DNA of 64,000 nucleotides, from NCBI GenBank assembly GCA_003194525.1, contig NBIV01000088.1:1-64000 (forward strand). The letters run 5' to 3'. Numbering within the stretch: the stretch's first letter is position 1; each line of letters opens with the position of its first letter. A program made the translations under genes and the position numbers. Source of the stretch: Gracilariopsis chorda. Its lineage: Eukaryota; Rhodophyta; Florideophyceae; Gracilariales; Gracilariaceae. Shown here one piece after another: positions 51,106 through 61,264 of the stretch. Under the pieces are notes generated by a model. It did no database searches and was not told the DNA's origin. It saw nothing but the letters and a program-made list of their open reading frames with translations.

Positions 51106-54100
51106 ATGAAGAAGAAGGTAGACTCTCGAATTCGACAAACTCTCCAAGATGCGGTCACACATAATCATCGCGCACTTATTCTACTCGTCGGCGATAAAGG
51201 GCGGGACCAAGTTGTAAACTTGCATTACATTCTCTCCAAGATGACTCTACAGGCCCGGCCACCTGTTCTGTGGATGTACAAAAAAGAACTAGGTTTTAGT
51301 TCTAATAGGAAGAAGCGCATGAAAGTTATCAAGAAAAGGATCAAACAAGGTCTCGTGGACCCGAACAAAGATGACCCTTTCGAACTATTCATCTCATCAA
51401 CATCTATTCGCTTTGCGTATTACAATGAGTCTCACAAGATTCTTGGAAATACCTATGGAATGTGTGTTCTTCAGGACTTTGAAGCCCTGACACCGAACTT
51501 GCTTGCCAGAACTTTCGAGACTGTTCAAGGAGGGGGTCTCATAGTTCTGCTGATTCAAAAAATGTCCTCTCTCAAACAGCTATATAGTTTAACTATGGAC
51601 GTGCATTCCCGTTTACGCACTGAAGCCCACAGGAATGTGGTAGGTCGTTTTAATGAACGGTTCATACTGTCTCTGTCCGACTGCCCGGCTGCAATCGTGG
51701 CTGATGATGAGCTAAACGTTCTTCCGATATCCTCTCACGTACGCTCGTTGTCTGGTCAGACCGAGGTCGACGACGCTCTGCAACGTCCGGGAAGCACAAC
51801 AAACAGCACTGGCCTCAAGGACTTAAAAGAGTCGCTTGCCGACACCCCCCCGATCGGGGCCTTGCTCGCAAAGACCAAAACAGTCGACCAAGCGAAGGCA
51901 CTTCTGAGATTCGAGGAGGCGATATCAGACAAGGCATTGCGTAGCACTGTTGCTCTCACTGCGTCTCGCGGTCGGGGAAAGTCAGCTGCCCTGGGATTGG
52001 CAGTCGCTGCCGCGATCGCTCACGAGTACTCAAATATCTTTGTTACGGCTCCCTCGCCAGAAAACCTTCGGACGTTTTTCGAGTTTGTGCTGACCGGTTT
52101 CAAGGCCCTGCAGTATGAGGAACATGTTGATTACGAGTGCATAAGGAGCACTGACCCATCGTTGAATAAGTCTATTGTTCGGGTGAATGTATTTAGGAAT
52201 CATAGGCAAACGGTGCAATATCTGGATCCAACCAAGGCCCCTCAGTCTCTGACTCAGGCTGAGCTGCTTGTGATAGATGAGGCCGCGGCAATCCCTCTTC
52301 CGCTCGTTGAGGCGATGTTGGGGCCCTACGTGGTTTTCATGTGCAGTACTGTTACTGGGTATGAAGGCACAGGTAGAAGTTTATCTCTAAAGCTTATCAA
52401 AAAGCTGCGTGAAGGCAGTACTGGAGTCAAATCCGGCGACAATCTTTTCGACGGGTATTCTAACAAGCAGCGAGATAGAGACGTTTCAGCTTTGGCGTCC
52501 ACCACTGGAGCCGGAAGGGTTTTCCGTGAAGTTCAGATGGAAACTCCGATCCGGTACAGCGAGAAGGACCCAATAGAGGCATGGTTGTACGATCTGCTAT
52601 GCCTTGAGGCAGGCGGAATTCGTCAAGTACTGACAGCTGGGGCCCCGCATCCTGATGAATGCGAGTTGTACTATGTGGAAAGAGACGCATTGTTTTCACG
52701 GCATCAGGCTTCAGAGACGTTCTTGCACAGAATCATGGCTTTATTTGTGTCTTCGCATTACAAGAATTCTCCGAACGATTTGCAAATGCTATCCGATGCG
52801 CCGGCTCATGCTCTTTTCGTTCTTCTTGCCCCCACTCGATCTGACACGGAAAAGTTGCCGGACGTTTTGTGTGCTATTCAAATGTGCCTAGAAGGAAGGA
52901 TATCGTCAAAGAGTTCTAAGAGCAGTCTCTCCCGAGGGCATAGGGCAGCGGGTGACCTAATTCCATGGACTATAAGTCAACAGTATCAGGAAGCGGATTT
53001 TGCCACCCTTTCTGGGGCGCGTATTGTTAGAGTAGCGACGCATGCTGATGTTCAGAAAATGGGATATGGAACGCGAGCTATACAATTGTTAATGGATTAC
53101 TACGCCGGAAAGCACATCTCTTTGGAAGAGGAGCCGGAATCTGAACTACAACAAGACGAGTCAGATAAGGGTACGGGACAGAAGAGTGATAAGCAAGACC
53201 ACAAAGAGGACGATCTGCTGAAAGAAACTATTGGTCCGCGTGAAAACATTCCGCCTTTACTGCTTCGGCTGAGTGAGAGACCCGCAGAAAGGTTGGATTA
53301 CCTGGGTGTTTCGTTTGGTCTGACGCATCCACTCTACAATTTTTGGAGCAAGCAAGGATTCCTGCCACTGTACATCCGATTAACGGCAAACGACTTAACT
53401 GGGGAACACACGTGCATTATGGCAACTTGTAAAGTATCAGAAACAGAACTGGAGGGGTCGCACTGGCTGCCAACGTTTCATCAAGACTTCAGACGGCGAT
53501 TTGTATACCTGCTTGGATACGAGTTTAGCAAGATGCCCTCGGGGCTAGCGATGACTATCTTGAACGTGCGTCCAGGTTTCTGGGAGGGTAGCGATGGACA
53601 GCAGGCGGCCAAGACAATTGGTGATGTCAAGTCGATGTTCACACCGTACGACAGGCGCAGATTAGAATCGTACTCACGAAACTTGGTGGACTACCACGTT
53701 GTGGTGGACATGGTACCACGCCTTGCAGAGATGTACGTGATGGGTGGGTTTGGACCGACAGATAACTTTAGGTTGTCAGCAGCGCAATGTGCGATTCTCG
53801 TTGCAATTGGTCTGCAGCGTAAGTCTGTTGACACGCTGGAAGTGGAACTTGGTATTCAGGCATCGCAGATACTTGCGCTGTTCAACAAAGTGATGAGGAA
53901 GATTTCGACGTATCTTCGAGAATTGGAGGAGAGCTCGATGGCTGACAAGATTGGTCCCGAGAATTCGAAGGAAGTGGCGGCCAGCATCCTACCGAAGGCC
54001 TCGATGGAGAAAACGATGGATGAGGAGTTGGAGGAGGATACTGTGAAGAAGGCGGGTGTCCCAAGATCGATGGAAAAATACAAGATTGAGGGAAACGAGG

Positions 54101-54252
54101 AGGAGTGGGCCAGGGTGTTGAAGAACAAAGCGGCCAGCCATGGCGGTGTTGTGAGCATCAAGACGAAAAGGAAAGCGGCGGATATACCACAGGAAATGCT
54201 CAAAGTGCAATCAGGTAATGATCCGGGTGCAAAAAAGAAGAGACGGCGGTAA
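51106..54252 (+). CDS. NAT10: RNA cytidine acetyltransferase NAT10/Kre33
   Basis: Makes N4-acetylcytidine in 18S rRNA and in tRNA-Ser/Leu and is required for small-subunit assembly in the nucleolus. 1048 aa, normal length. The N-terminal domain opens MKKKVDSRIRQ and includes LILLVGDKGRDQVVNLH. The helicase-like ATPase has Walker A TASRGRGKSAALGLAVA and DEAAAIPLPLVEAMLGPYVVFMCSTVTGYEGTGR. The acetyltransferase segment follows (IVRVATHADVQKMGYGTRAIQLLMDYY) and the tRNA-binding C-terminus includes YLGVSFGLTHPLYNFWSKQGFLP. The tail is Lys/Arg-rich (nucleolar signal). Confidence 0.97.
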   Translation: MKKKVDSRIRQTLQDAVTHNHRALILLVGDKGRDQVVNLHYILSKMTLQARPPVLWMYKKELGFSSNRKKRMKVIKKRIKQGLVDPNKDDPFELFISSTSIRFAYYNESHKILGNTYGMCVLQDFEALTPNLLARTFETVQGGGLIVLLIQKMSSLKQLYSLTMDVHSRLRTEAHRNVVGRFNERFILSLSDCPAAIVADDELNVLPISSHVRSLSGQTEVDDALQRPGSTTNSTGLKDLKESLADTPPIGALLAKTKTVDQAKALLRFEEAISDKALRSTVALTASRGRGKSAALGLAVAAAIAHEYSNIFVTAPSPENLRTFFEFVLTGFKALQYEEHVDYECIRSTDPSLNKSIVRVNVFRNHRQTVQYLDPTKAPQSLTQAELLVIDEAAAIPLPLVEAMLGPYVVFMCSTVTGYEGTGRSLSLKLIKKLREGSTGVKSGDNLFDGYSNKQRDRDVSALASTTGAGRVFREVQMETPIRYSEKDPIEAWLYDLLCLEAGGIRQVLTAGAPHPDECELYYVERDALFSRHQASETFLHRIMALFVSSHYKNSPNDLQMLSDAPAHALFVLLAPTRSDTEKLPDVLCAIQMCLEGRISSKSSKSSLSRGHRAAGDLIPWTISQQYQEADFATLSGARIVRVATHADVQKMGYGTRAIQLLMDYYAGKHISLEEEPESELQQDESDKGTGQKSDKQDHKEDDLLKETIGPRENIPPLLLRLSERPAERLDYLGVSFGLTHPLYNFWSKQGFLPLYIRLTANDLTGEHTCIMATCKVSETELEGSHWLPTFHQDFRRRFVYLLGYEFSKMPSGLAMTILNVRPGFWEGSDGQQAAKTIGDVKSMFTPYDRRRLESYSRNLVDYHVVVDMVPRLAEMYVMGGFGPTDNFRLSAAQCAILVAIGLQRKSVDTLEVELGIQASQILALFNKVMRKISTYLRELEESSMADKIGPENSKEVAASILPKASMEKTMDEELEEDTVKKAGVPRSMEKYKIEGNEEEWARVLKNKAASHGGVVSIKTKRKAADIPQEMLKVQSGNDPGAKKKRRR

Positions 54253-54842
54253 GTCGAGAGACGCTTTTATTTTTCTTAGGAAATATCTTGGTGCTTAGTA
54301 CACGCCCTTGCTGGAGGAGGCGTTTGTGTGTACACCTTGACGCGTGTTACGTGATTACGGCTTCGTCCTCAAGAACTCCGAAGAACTCTCGCACAGGTGG
54401 GACAGATAAGATAAGGAAGGTGATTGATTGCTTGTGTGCGGTGGGGATTAGCGCGACGGATGTGTAGAGCGCAGCTGCTGATGGACCGCGAAGTAGCCTT
54501 CTCGTACACAAGTTGCCCCGCCCCTTTGATAAACACTTGTTACCATGCAATCCAATTAGGTTCCCATTGGCGCCTCGCATCAATGAGGAGCACAACAGGC
54601 CCGCCTCCAATGATGTGGTTAGCAAACAAGTTCCACAGGATTATGAGCTGTTACCTACGCGTATGTGCTTAGAAGTGTACATTGCGCGCGCCGACGATAG
54701 AGGTGACTGCCGGCATCGAGTGGTGAATGTGCTAGTGTAAGTTTTATTTGTACAAATTGGTGTGAAAGTAGCAGCTCCAAAAGTATGACTACGTACAAAG
54801 AGAAAACGGACGTACCCCTCGTAAGCAGCACGTTGTTGCATG
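54253..54842. other. 590-bp gap between convergent genes
   Basis: Between NAT10 and the PI-PLC-like gene. A plus frame ending at 54740 (TRMCLEVYIARADDRGDCRH) looks weakly protein-like and could be an unrecognised exon, but no start or splice partner was found. Otherwise empty. Confidence 0.35.
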
Positions 54843-55769
54843 TCATGATTCGGTGGAGCAGTCATCGTCTTGCAGGGAATTGAGCGAAGATACGAGGCTG
54901 CCGTGTTTGGCGCTATAGCAATCAAAGAAAATGACATTGCAGCGTTCGCGAAGAGCATACCTGAAGGATTCGAAGAACGATTCGAAGCGGGCGTTCATCT
55001 TGGTGGCCTCCGTCTTCACGGCGGGTCCACAGAAACCTAGCGAGAGAACTCGAAAGGTGACATCCCATATGGAAGGAGTTACGGTCCAACCGAGCACGAA
55101 CAGATTGTGACGTTGATAGCGTGGTTTACACGATCTTAGAACGGAGAGCAAGAAGGCTATCTTATTGTCGCTGGAATAGGTATTTATCCAGGCATCGCGT
55201 CCCCAGGCGACGGGAAGTGGCATGCTGGACAGCCCCGCCAGCACGTTTGGCGGGAGATGGGATATTGGGATGTTGCGCAGTTCGGCGGCATGACCCTCAA
55301 AAAATGGGTGCTGGAGTGTTTGTCGGACAAAGTGGGTAAGCTGGATTTTCTCTGCGTGGTCGAGACACTGTGAGCGAAATACAGCGACGACGGTGTGCGC
55401 GGAGTTGGTATGGTTGTGAAAGCGATTGATTTGATGGAGAATGTCTACTAGGGGAACGCACAACACCATGCCATGAACAGTCCAAAACTGGTTGTCGCCA
55501 GAGGAAACGGGACGCTTTGAAACGCGAATGTCGAGAAATCTGGCTCCGGCTTGCAGCTGTTGTAAGACGGATAGATGCTGGGTGAGAGCAAAGTCAGATT
55601 GTACCGAGGATAGTACGAACCGTATTGGGCGGAAGCGTAGCGGAAGGGTGGTAGAGCGAGATGAGAGGTCGGTGCGTACGGAATAAGCGGCGGAATCGTG
55701 TGTGCCGGGGAGGATAACGTCGTACAGAGTTGGACCTTTTGGTCGAGGGAGTGTGAGCTCGGAAGGCAT
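54843..55769 (-). CDS. PI-PLC X-domain-containing protein (PLCXD-like)
   Basis: 308 aa, close to single-domain PLCXD proteins. The X-domain has the first catalytic His in VILPGTHDSAAY and the second in FWTVHGMVLC, with the conserved GARFLDIRV strand between them. Y and C2 domains are absent, as in bacterial PI-PLC and PLCXD. The ATG at 55769 (MPSELTLPRPKGPTLYDV) is used because the longer frame begins with GTG at 56027 and its only distinctive feature is a Pro run from a C17 tract. That tract (minus strand, 55796-55812) is then 26 nt upstream of the AUG, in the leader. Confidence 0.85.
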   Translation of the reverse strand: MPSELTLPRPKGPTLYDVILPGTHDSAAYSVRTDLSSRSTTLPLRFRPIRFVLSSVQSDFALTQHLSVLQQLQAGARFLDIRVSKRPVSSGDNQFWTVHGMVLCVPLVDILHQINRFHNHTNSAHTVVAVFRSQCLDHAEKIQLTHFVRQTLQHPFFEGHAAELRNIPISHLPPNVLAGLSSMPLPVAWGRDAWINTYSSDNKIAFLLSVLRSCKPRYQRHNLFVLGWTVTPSIWDVTFRVLSLGFCGPAVKTEATKMNARFESFFESFRYALRERCNVIFFDCYSAKHGSLVSSLNSLQDDDCSTES

Positions 55770-56105
55770 GCCGGGTGTTAGGTGAGGGGATGGGAGGGGG
55801 GGGGGGGGGGGGCGTGACGAAGAAGTGAGGAAAGGCGGGTGTGCGGCCAGACGTAAAGGACGGGACGATTGTGCGATGGGCGATTGATGGACTGTAGTGC
55901 GCAGCGGCCGCGCGTTGACGGCGAGTTGGCCGGGAGGCGCTACGGGCGGAAAAGACGCGCCCGTCGACGTGGCATGCGTTGAATTTGCGGTAAATACGTG
56001 CCGCTGACACAGTGCGCGTTTATACACCCGTGCTTACGCGTGTCTAAAAGGCTGCGTGCTACTGTACTGCGCAGCGGCTACTTGACTGCGGCTACGGGGG
56101 CGCGG
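55770..56105. promoter_or_regulatory. upstream region of PI-PLC-like gene with C17 tract
   Basis: On the gene's strand it carries an uninterrupted C17 run (55796-55812) just before the start codon. The rest is GC-rich with no recognised element. It also contains the 3' flank of the dehydroascorbate reductase gene. Confidence 0.45.
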
Positions 56106-56912
56106 CTACTTGAACAGTTTGCTCCACCCCCACACGATAACCTGGTCTGCGCACGCGCTTTGGCGCCATGCGGCGGTTTGACGCATTCTTTGCATGTAGT
56201 GCGGCAACCGTTCGCACGAGGTGGGCACGTTGTACTTCTTGTAGTGACTTGCTGCCACCATGATGTGCTGCAACTTGGGCGCTACATCGCAGTCCAGCGC
56301 GCTTACGTGTTCACCTAACAGGAAGGGCGCGCCTGTTTGGGCGAGGATGTGCTCCACTTTTTGCAGAGCGGAGTCCAAGTCCTGGCGCAGCTGCTCTTCT
56401 TTGGACACGTCGCGGTTCTTCATGAGCGTGACAAACGGCTTGAAAACGGCACCTACCGCTGCGGTTGCATCGTTCCAAAGCGGCTCGTTCTCGCGCACCA
56501 GCTTGGCTTCGGCCGTGCCAATGGCGTCGGCGTGGCGCACTATTTTGTCCGAGTCTTCCAAAACCGTATCAGCCTCCTGGAACACCGGCGTACTTGCAGC
56601 TTCAGTAAGGTCCTTGAACCACTGCGGCTTGTCACTGAGATTGATACAATGCACGTCAAACTTGACGCCGTTGAAACGAAGCGCCAGATTGGCCTTTTGA
56701 GAGAACGGGCAGTCACCGAGAGTGGTTCCGTCGGGACCGGCCTTGGCGAAAAGCATCTTTCCGGATGGCGGCGTCGGCGCGCTTGACATCGTTGCGGATC
56801 GTCGCCTTGTGACGGAAAGCGGAATCTTTTTCTTCGCGGTTACGCTGGTGGTTGCACGATTGGCGCATTTACCGAGCGGGGCGGGTGTGAGGAACGCTGT
56901 GCGAATTAGCAT
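56106..56912 (-). CDS. DHAR: dehydroascorbate reductase (GST superfamily), organelle-targeted
   Basis: Regenerates ascorbate from dehydroascorbate with glutathione. 268 aa. A leader of about 41 residues (MLIRTAFLTPAPLGKCANRATTS...) precedes the thioredoxin-like domain. The active site is GDCPFSQKANLAL, the CPFS motif of DHAR and CLIC proteins. GSH-site residues STPVFQEADTVLEDSDKIVRH and the all-helical C-terminal domain follow (PFLLGEHVSALDCDVAPKLQHI). The leader suggests plastid or mitochondrial localisation; an internal ATG (MSSAPTPPSGKM) could give a cytosolic form. Confidence 0.93.
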   Translation of the reverse strand: MLIRTAFLTPAPLGKCANRATTSVTAKKKIPLSVTRRRSATMSSAPTPPSGKMLFAKAGPDGTTLGDCPFSQKANLALRFNGVKFDVHCINLSDKPQWFKDLTEAASTPVFQEADTVLEDSDKIVRHADAIGTAEAKLVRENEPLWNDATAAVGAVFKPFVTLMKNRDVSKEEQLRQDLDSALQKVEHILAQTGAPFLLGEHVSALDCDVAPKLQHIMVAASHYKKYNVPTSCERLPHYMQRMRQTAAWRQSACADQVIVWGWSKLFK

Positions 56913-57542
56913 GATGGCGGCTTTTGCGTTTCGATCCTGAGGGGAGCGCTGGTGGGAGGAGCGGCACGCCTTTTTTTGGGCTGTGCACTATTCCCCGCCG
57001 CCACTTCATCTCGTAGACGAGCTCAAAATGAGCCAATCACATGCATCCATTTGCACCTCGCGTTCCAAACGAAAGCTAATAACTCTAGCCAGCGTATCTA
57101 GCCTTACCAGGGGTAGTTTTTGAACAGTTCACTTTGAGGATTGCGCTTCATCATCTGAGAAATGTAACTCTACCAACAAAACGCAACCGCTGAGGGATTT
57201 ATCCAACTGCGGACAGATGAACAGTGCCCTTGTATCGGAGAAGGAAGGCGTTTTGGTACAACTATAGTCGAGCACGTGTCTTTTTCTGCCCTTGCGCAAG
57301 CGCTGCGCTGCCAAAACGCAAATTGCGCCAAACGAAATTGGATCCCCCGATTTCGCCACACCACCAACGCCCCACGTCTCTTTATGCACGCCAGAACACC
57401 GAACCGCCTCTCGTAGCCATCGGTCCGCCCCGTACGCAATCTGCACTCCCGAACCCCCCCTTCGCCCTTCGCTCTCGTCTCGTGATAATTCGCCTCGCCA
57501 TTCATACGCCCCAATCACCGTGCCGCCAAGCTCCCCACAACA
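56913..57542. promoter_or_regulatory. 630-bp divergent intergenic region
   Basis: Between DHAR (minus) and the CRAL-TRIO gene (plus). C-rich near the CRAL-TRIO start. No specific element recognised. Confidence 0.4.
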
Positions 57543-58175
57543 ATGGAAACTCCATTCATTCATATCGCCTCACATTACGATAGACAGCATCGTCTGATTG
57601 TGTTCATTCATCCCCACAACTTTCCGTCCGAGCAATCCCCCTACTTTCAACAAGATCTCAACGACCAACTCTCAATCATTCCGCCCAACGCCCCAATAAC
57701 GCTGGTCTACTGTCACGCCCCTTTCGGCTTCGAAAACATCTCCCTCTTCTCCGTGCGCGCCTTTCGAGCCGCTTACGAAAAGTACATTCCGGACACTCTT
57801 CGTTCTCGCATTCAACGCATCATCCCGCTCCACCTCTCTTTCGTCATGCGGTCTTACATCTACATGGCCTCCTTCCAAATGCAACATGCCGAGTACTCCA
57901 AAATTCATTACTGTGACCTCATTGCAGATCTTGAGAAGGAGCTGGGTGTCGATGCTACACTCCTTCCGTTTCGCATGGTCGATTTTGACTATGACGAGAC
58001 CATGCGTTGTTGGGTTGACAGACAGAACGAGAACAAAGCTCCAGGCCAGTCATCCACAGCCGTTCCGGACCCCTCCAAGTCACTCTTGGACATGAGCTCT
58101 GTCTCATTCTCCTCCCTGGAACAACAGCTACCCCCGTCCGAGCCGGCTCAGTCCGGTGCCTCCCTGGAACCCTAG
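57543..58175 (+). CDS. CRAL-TRIO (SEC14-like) domain protein
   Basis: 210 aa. The fold resembles the divergent CRAL-TRIO_2 domain of GDAP2/BNIP2-type proteins: DRQHRLIVFIHPHNFP, ITLVYCHAPFGFENISLFSVRAFRAAYEKYIPDTLRSRIQRIIPLHLSFVMRSYIYM. The tail of about 50 residues is Ser/Pro-rich and disordered. Such proteins bind small hydrophobic ligands or scaffold signalling; the ligand is unknown. Its stop is 5 nt before the MnmG stop on the opposite strand, so the 3' ends are tightly packed and transcripts probably overlap. Confidence 0.7.
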   Translation: METPFIHIASHYDRQHRLIVFIHPHNFPSEQSPYFQQDLNDQLSIIPPNAPITLVYCHAPFGFENISLFSVRAFRAAYEKYIPDTLRSRIQRIIPLHLSFVMRSYIYMASFQMQHAEYSKIHYCDLIADLEKELGVDATLLPFRMVDFDYDETMRCWVDRQNENKAPGQSSTAVPDPSKSLLDMSSVSFSSLEQQLPPSEPAQSGASLEP

Positions 58176-58180
58176 TCACT

Positions 58181-60247
58181 TCATCCCACCGCAACAGCCG
58201 TTCTGCCCGTCTCACGCCGCCGTCTACTCCGCCTTCTCAAGTGCGAACGAAGCAAACTCAATCCAGCTGGAGTTACCCCAGCAATTTCACCAGCCTCGCG
58301 CAAACTACAAGGTCGCTCCCGGCTCAATTTTTCCCGGTCTTCAAAAGAAAGACCATACACCGAATCATAATCAAACTCCTTATCCACGCGTAATCCTTCA
58401 TCGCGTCGTAAGCGGTTTATATCAGCTTGTTGTTTCTGGATGTGACCTTCGTACTTGCTTTCCGCTTCCACATGTCTCATCGTTTCGTCATGCTTCGCAA
58501 CCTCTTTCAACCCGTCACATTCCTCGTTGAATTCTTCGCAAATGCGTGACATGCTGATTCCAGGACGCGACAAAGCATGCCACACGCTTAGTTTTTGTTT
58601 TCCGTCAATCTTCCCACCAACAAATAAACTCTGAAACCCTCGTCTTATCCATTCACTTGGCGACAGTTTTAATGCTTCAAGTGAAGCCCTAATGCGCCGT
58701 ACCATACGCTGTTTTTCTTCGAAGTGTCGCCATCTTTCAGTAGAAATGCATCCTGCTGCTCTTCCAACAGGCGTTAATCGCGTATCTGCATTGTCCGGCC
58801 TTAAGCTCGTCCTGAACTCGGCTCGCGATGTCAACATTCTATATGGTTCAGATGTTCCTAACCTCGTCAAATCATCAAGAAGAACTCCTACATATGCATC
58901 GGAGCGCCCTAAACGAACATAGCCGTCACTCAAGCAGTCGTCAACTCTCTGCGAATACCGCGAATTATTCATCTCCTTTTCATAAGTGATATCTAGCTTG
59001 TCTGTGCTCAATGTTGCATTAATTCCAGCGAGCAGCCCCTGAGCCGCCGCTTCTTCGTAGCCTGTTGTACCATTGATTTGTCCAGCCAAGAATAGCCCCG
59101 GTAATCTCTTGCACTCCAGATTGGGAGCTAACTCCCTCGGGTCCACGTAATCGTACTCCACGGCGTAGCCATGGGTATGTATTTGAGCGTGTTCAAGTCC
59201 GGGGATCGAGTTTACAACCTTCTGTTGAACTGCTGCTGGTAGAGACATAGAAATGCCGGCGGGATACACAAGATCCGAGTCAAGCCCTTCTGGCTCTAAC
59301 CAAACAATATGACCATCTCTGTCACCGAATCTTTCAACTTTGGTTTCTAAACTTGGACAATATCGTGGTCCGTTGTTAGAGTCGTAGTCTGGTGTCAAAC
59401 CTGCCGTCATTGCCTCCCTTACAATGTCGTGGGTTGTAACAGTTGTTCGCGCTTTGAAACAACTAATGAACTCTCGAGATAGAAACTCCTTAGGATTCGC
59501 CATGAATGAAAAGAAAAGAGGGTTCTCTTCGGACTTTTCTTCTTCTAGGCCACTGAAGTCAATTGTGTTCTTGAGAATCCTGGGTGGCGTACCTGTCTTC
59601 ATCCTACCCAGCTTGAGCCCTGAGCACTTCAACGCTTGGGCAATCCCAACAGATGAAACATCTCCTCTGCGACCTCCCTCTGTAGTTGCACTTCCAACAT
59701 ACATTTTTCCGTTCAGAAACGTTCCAGTGGTTAGAACAACAGACCTCGCACGGATTTCCACACCACGTGCGTCGTACGTGTTTCCAGTATGCACTCCTAC
59801 TACTCGATTGCCTTGAAAGAGAAAGCTTTCAGCACTTCCTTCAATTATGGAGAGAGTTTGATGGGCTGGGGAAGTTAGTAACTTGCGTATCGCTTCTTTG
59901 TAAAGCTTTCTATCACATTGAGCACGAGGCCCTCTGACAGCCATTCCTCGTGATGAATTCAGGGTACGGAACTGAATCGAAGCAGAATCAGCTGCACGTC
60001 CCATGATCCCATCCAAGGCATCTATCTCTCGTACAAGATGGCCTTTTCCGATTCCACCGACGCTGGGATTGCAACTCATCGCCCCGATTGTATCCAAACG
60101 ATGTGTCAGAAGCGCTACATTGGCCCCCATGCGAGCAGCAGCAGATGCAGCTTCACAACCAGCATGGCCACCGCCGATAATAATCACATCAAAAAGAGAC
60201 AGAACAGTTCTTGACTTAAGCACTTCTCGGAATGCAGCAAGCTTCAT
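58181..60247 (-). CDS. mnmG: tRNA uridine 5-carboxymethylaminomethyl modification enzyme MnmG/MTO1
   Basis: FAD enzyme that, with MnmE/GTPBP3, makes cmnm5U or tau-m5U at wobble U34 of organellar tRNAs. 688 aa from ATG 60247. FAD motif [31 protein letters not shown], then [86 protein letters not shown] and [23 protein letters not shown], all classic. The N-terminus before the fold is only about 20 residues ([19 protein letters not shown]); the open frame begins with TTG at 60310, so an upstream exon with a fuller leader is possible. Confidence 0.95.
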   Translation of the reverse strand: MKLAAFREVLKSRTVLSLFDVIIIGGGHAGCEAASAAARMGANVALLTHRLDTIGAMSCNPSVGGIGKGHLVREIDALDGIMGRAADSASIQFRTLNSSRGMAVRGPRAQCDRKLYKEAIRKLLTSPAHQTLSIIEGSAESFLFQGNRVVGVHTGNTYDARGVEIRARSVVLTTGTFLNGKMYVGSATTEGGRRGDVSSVGIAQALKCSGLKLGRMKTGTPPRILKNTIDFSGLEEEKSEENPLFFSFMANPKEFLSREFISCFKARTTVTTHDIVREAMTAGLTPDYDSNNGPRYCPSLETKVERFGDRDGHIVWLEPEGLDSDLVYPAGISMSLPAAVQQKVVNSIPGLEHAQIHTHGYAVEYDYVDPRELAPNLECKRLPGLFLAGQINGTTGYEEAAAQGLLAGINATLSTDKLDITYEKEMNNSRYSQRVDDCLSDGYVRLGRSDAYVGVLLDDLTRLGTSEPYRMLTSRAEFRTSLRPDNADTRLTPVGRAAGCISTERWRHFEEKQRMVRRIRASLEALKLSPSEWIRRGFQSLFVGGKIDGKQKLSVWHALSRPGISMSRICEEFNEECDGLKEVAKHDETMRHVEAESKYEGHIQKQQADINRLRRDEGLRVDKEFDYDSVYGLSFEDREKLSRERPCSLREAGEIAGVTPAGLSLLRSHLRRRSRRRRETGRTAVAVG

Positions 60248-61264
60248 TTTCGTTGATGACCTTGGTACAAACTTTTGCTCAACTTCAAAATCATTTCCCT
60301 TGATCGTCAAACAAGAAGAACGTACGTGAACTTAAGACACTTGCATATCATGCTTCTGGAAAAATTGGGCTCTGAGGAGAACGATTTCGTAGACATGAAC
60401 TTCTCGGCCAGCTCCTGAGCGAATGTCTCAACGTAGGCCTTGCCAAACTCTTCGCTGCCTCGATGACGTACGACAATTCCCGATCCGCTCGAAGGCTTAT
60501 ACTCATCCAACTCACTGGCAAGAAAGGCATGATGTCTGCTGTCTGCTCATTATGAAATACGTACATTTGTACTGCAAATTCTCTAGGATGCTACAGTATT
60601 CGGCAACTTTCTACGTTGGCTCTTTACGTTTTGGTAGCCCTTGAACAACCCAGGGTAAGGGTTGTCCGTATAGTGATTGTTAACCCTCAACGAGACCTCG
60701 GTACAAGCTAGCTAAAGTTGAGGGTTAGATTGCTAGCAATCAGTTAGGATTGCTAACTGCCCTGTTCATTAAGTCTTTGCTTACGTCAACTTAGCGGGGG
60801 CGATCTGTTCTAATGTCTTAAAAACCGACTTCGTTACACATGCTTACCCTTCATACCATCCGTATTCCGACACTCAACGACTCAGGTCCGAAAAAGTGAG
60901 CCCATTTGAAAATAAGCCCACCGAAGCAGCCGAAACAGTTCGTTGGACTAGTGCTTTGCGTAACAATCGCGAACTGTACCGACCTGTCGCCCAAGTGCAG
61001 CCCCAAGAGTGCACCTTATGCATACAGATACACCCTTCGCCCATCACAAGCTATAACCCTTTTCTTCATCATTCTGTCACCCGCAGCTCAAGTGCCTCCT
61101 TAACTCCCCCGTTTTCTGCCTGCCTTCTGCTTGTTTTGTTCTGCATCTCACCTCCCATATGCACTGTCGCAATCGCTACTAGTACTTACCCGATATCGCT
61201 GACCGGCGTCACCACCACTATTCCTCCCTCAGTTGAATACGCATCGTAGAAACCATCCACAAAC
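60248..61264. other. 1-kb divergent region with palindromes
   Basis: Upstream of MnmG (minus) and the RMD1-type gene (plus). A perfect inverted repeat has 11-bp arms at 60681-60691 and 60717-60727 (TAACCCTCAAC), and a perfect 14-bp palindrome follows at 60728-60741 (GATTGCTAGCAATC). A minus open frame at 60307-60510 (LDEYKPSSGSGIVV...) has coding-like composition but no ATG and could be an unrecognised 5' exon. I could not join it to MnmG. Confidence 0.5.
60681..60741. repeat. inverted repeat plus adjacent palindrome
   Basis: 11-bp perfect arms (TAACCCTCAAC / GTTGAGGGTTA) with a 25-nt spacer, directly followed by a perfect 14-bp palindrome. It lies in the divergent promoter region. It could be a mobile-element remnant or a structured site. 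Confidence 0.85.

Noticed and set aside
55770-56027. N-terminal extension of the PI-PLC-like protein
   Set aside because: Begins with GTG, no ATG, low-complexity Pro/Ser/Arg; the conserved X domain starts after the 55769 ATG.
60681-60741. CRISPR-like array or rho-independent terminators among the palindromes
   Set aside because: No regular repeat-spacer structure, and the genome is eukaryotic; these are isolated palindromes.
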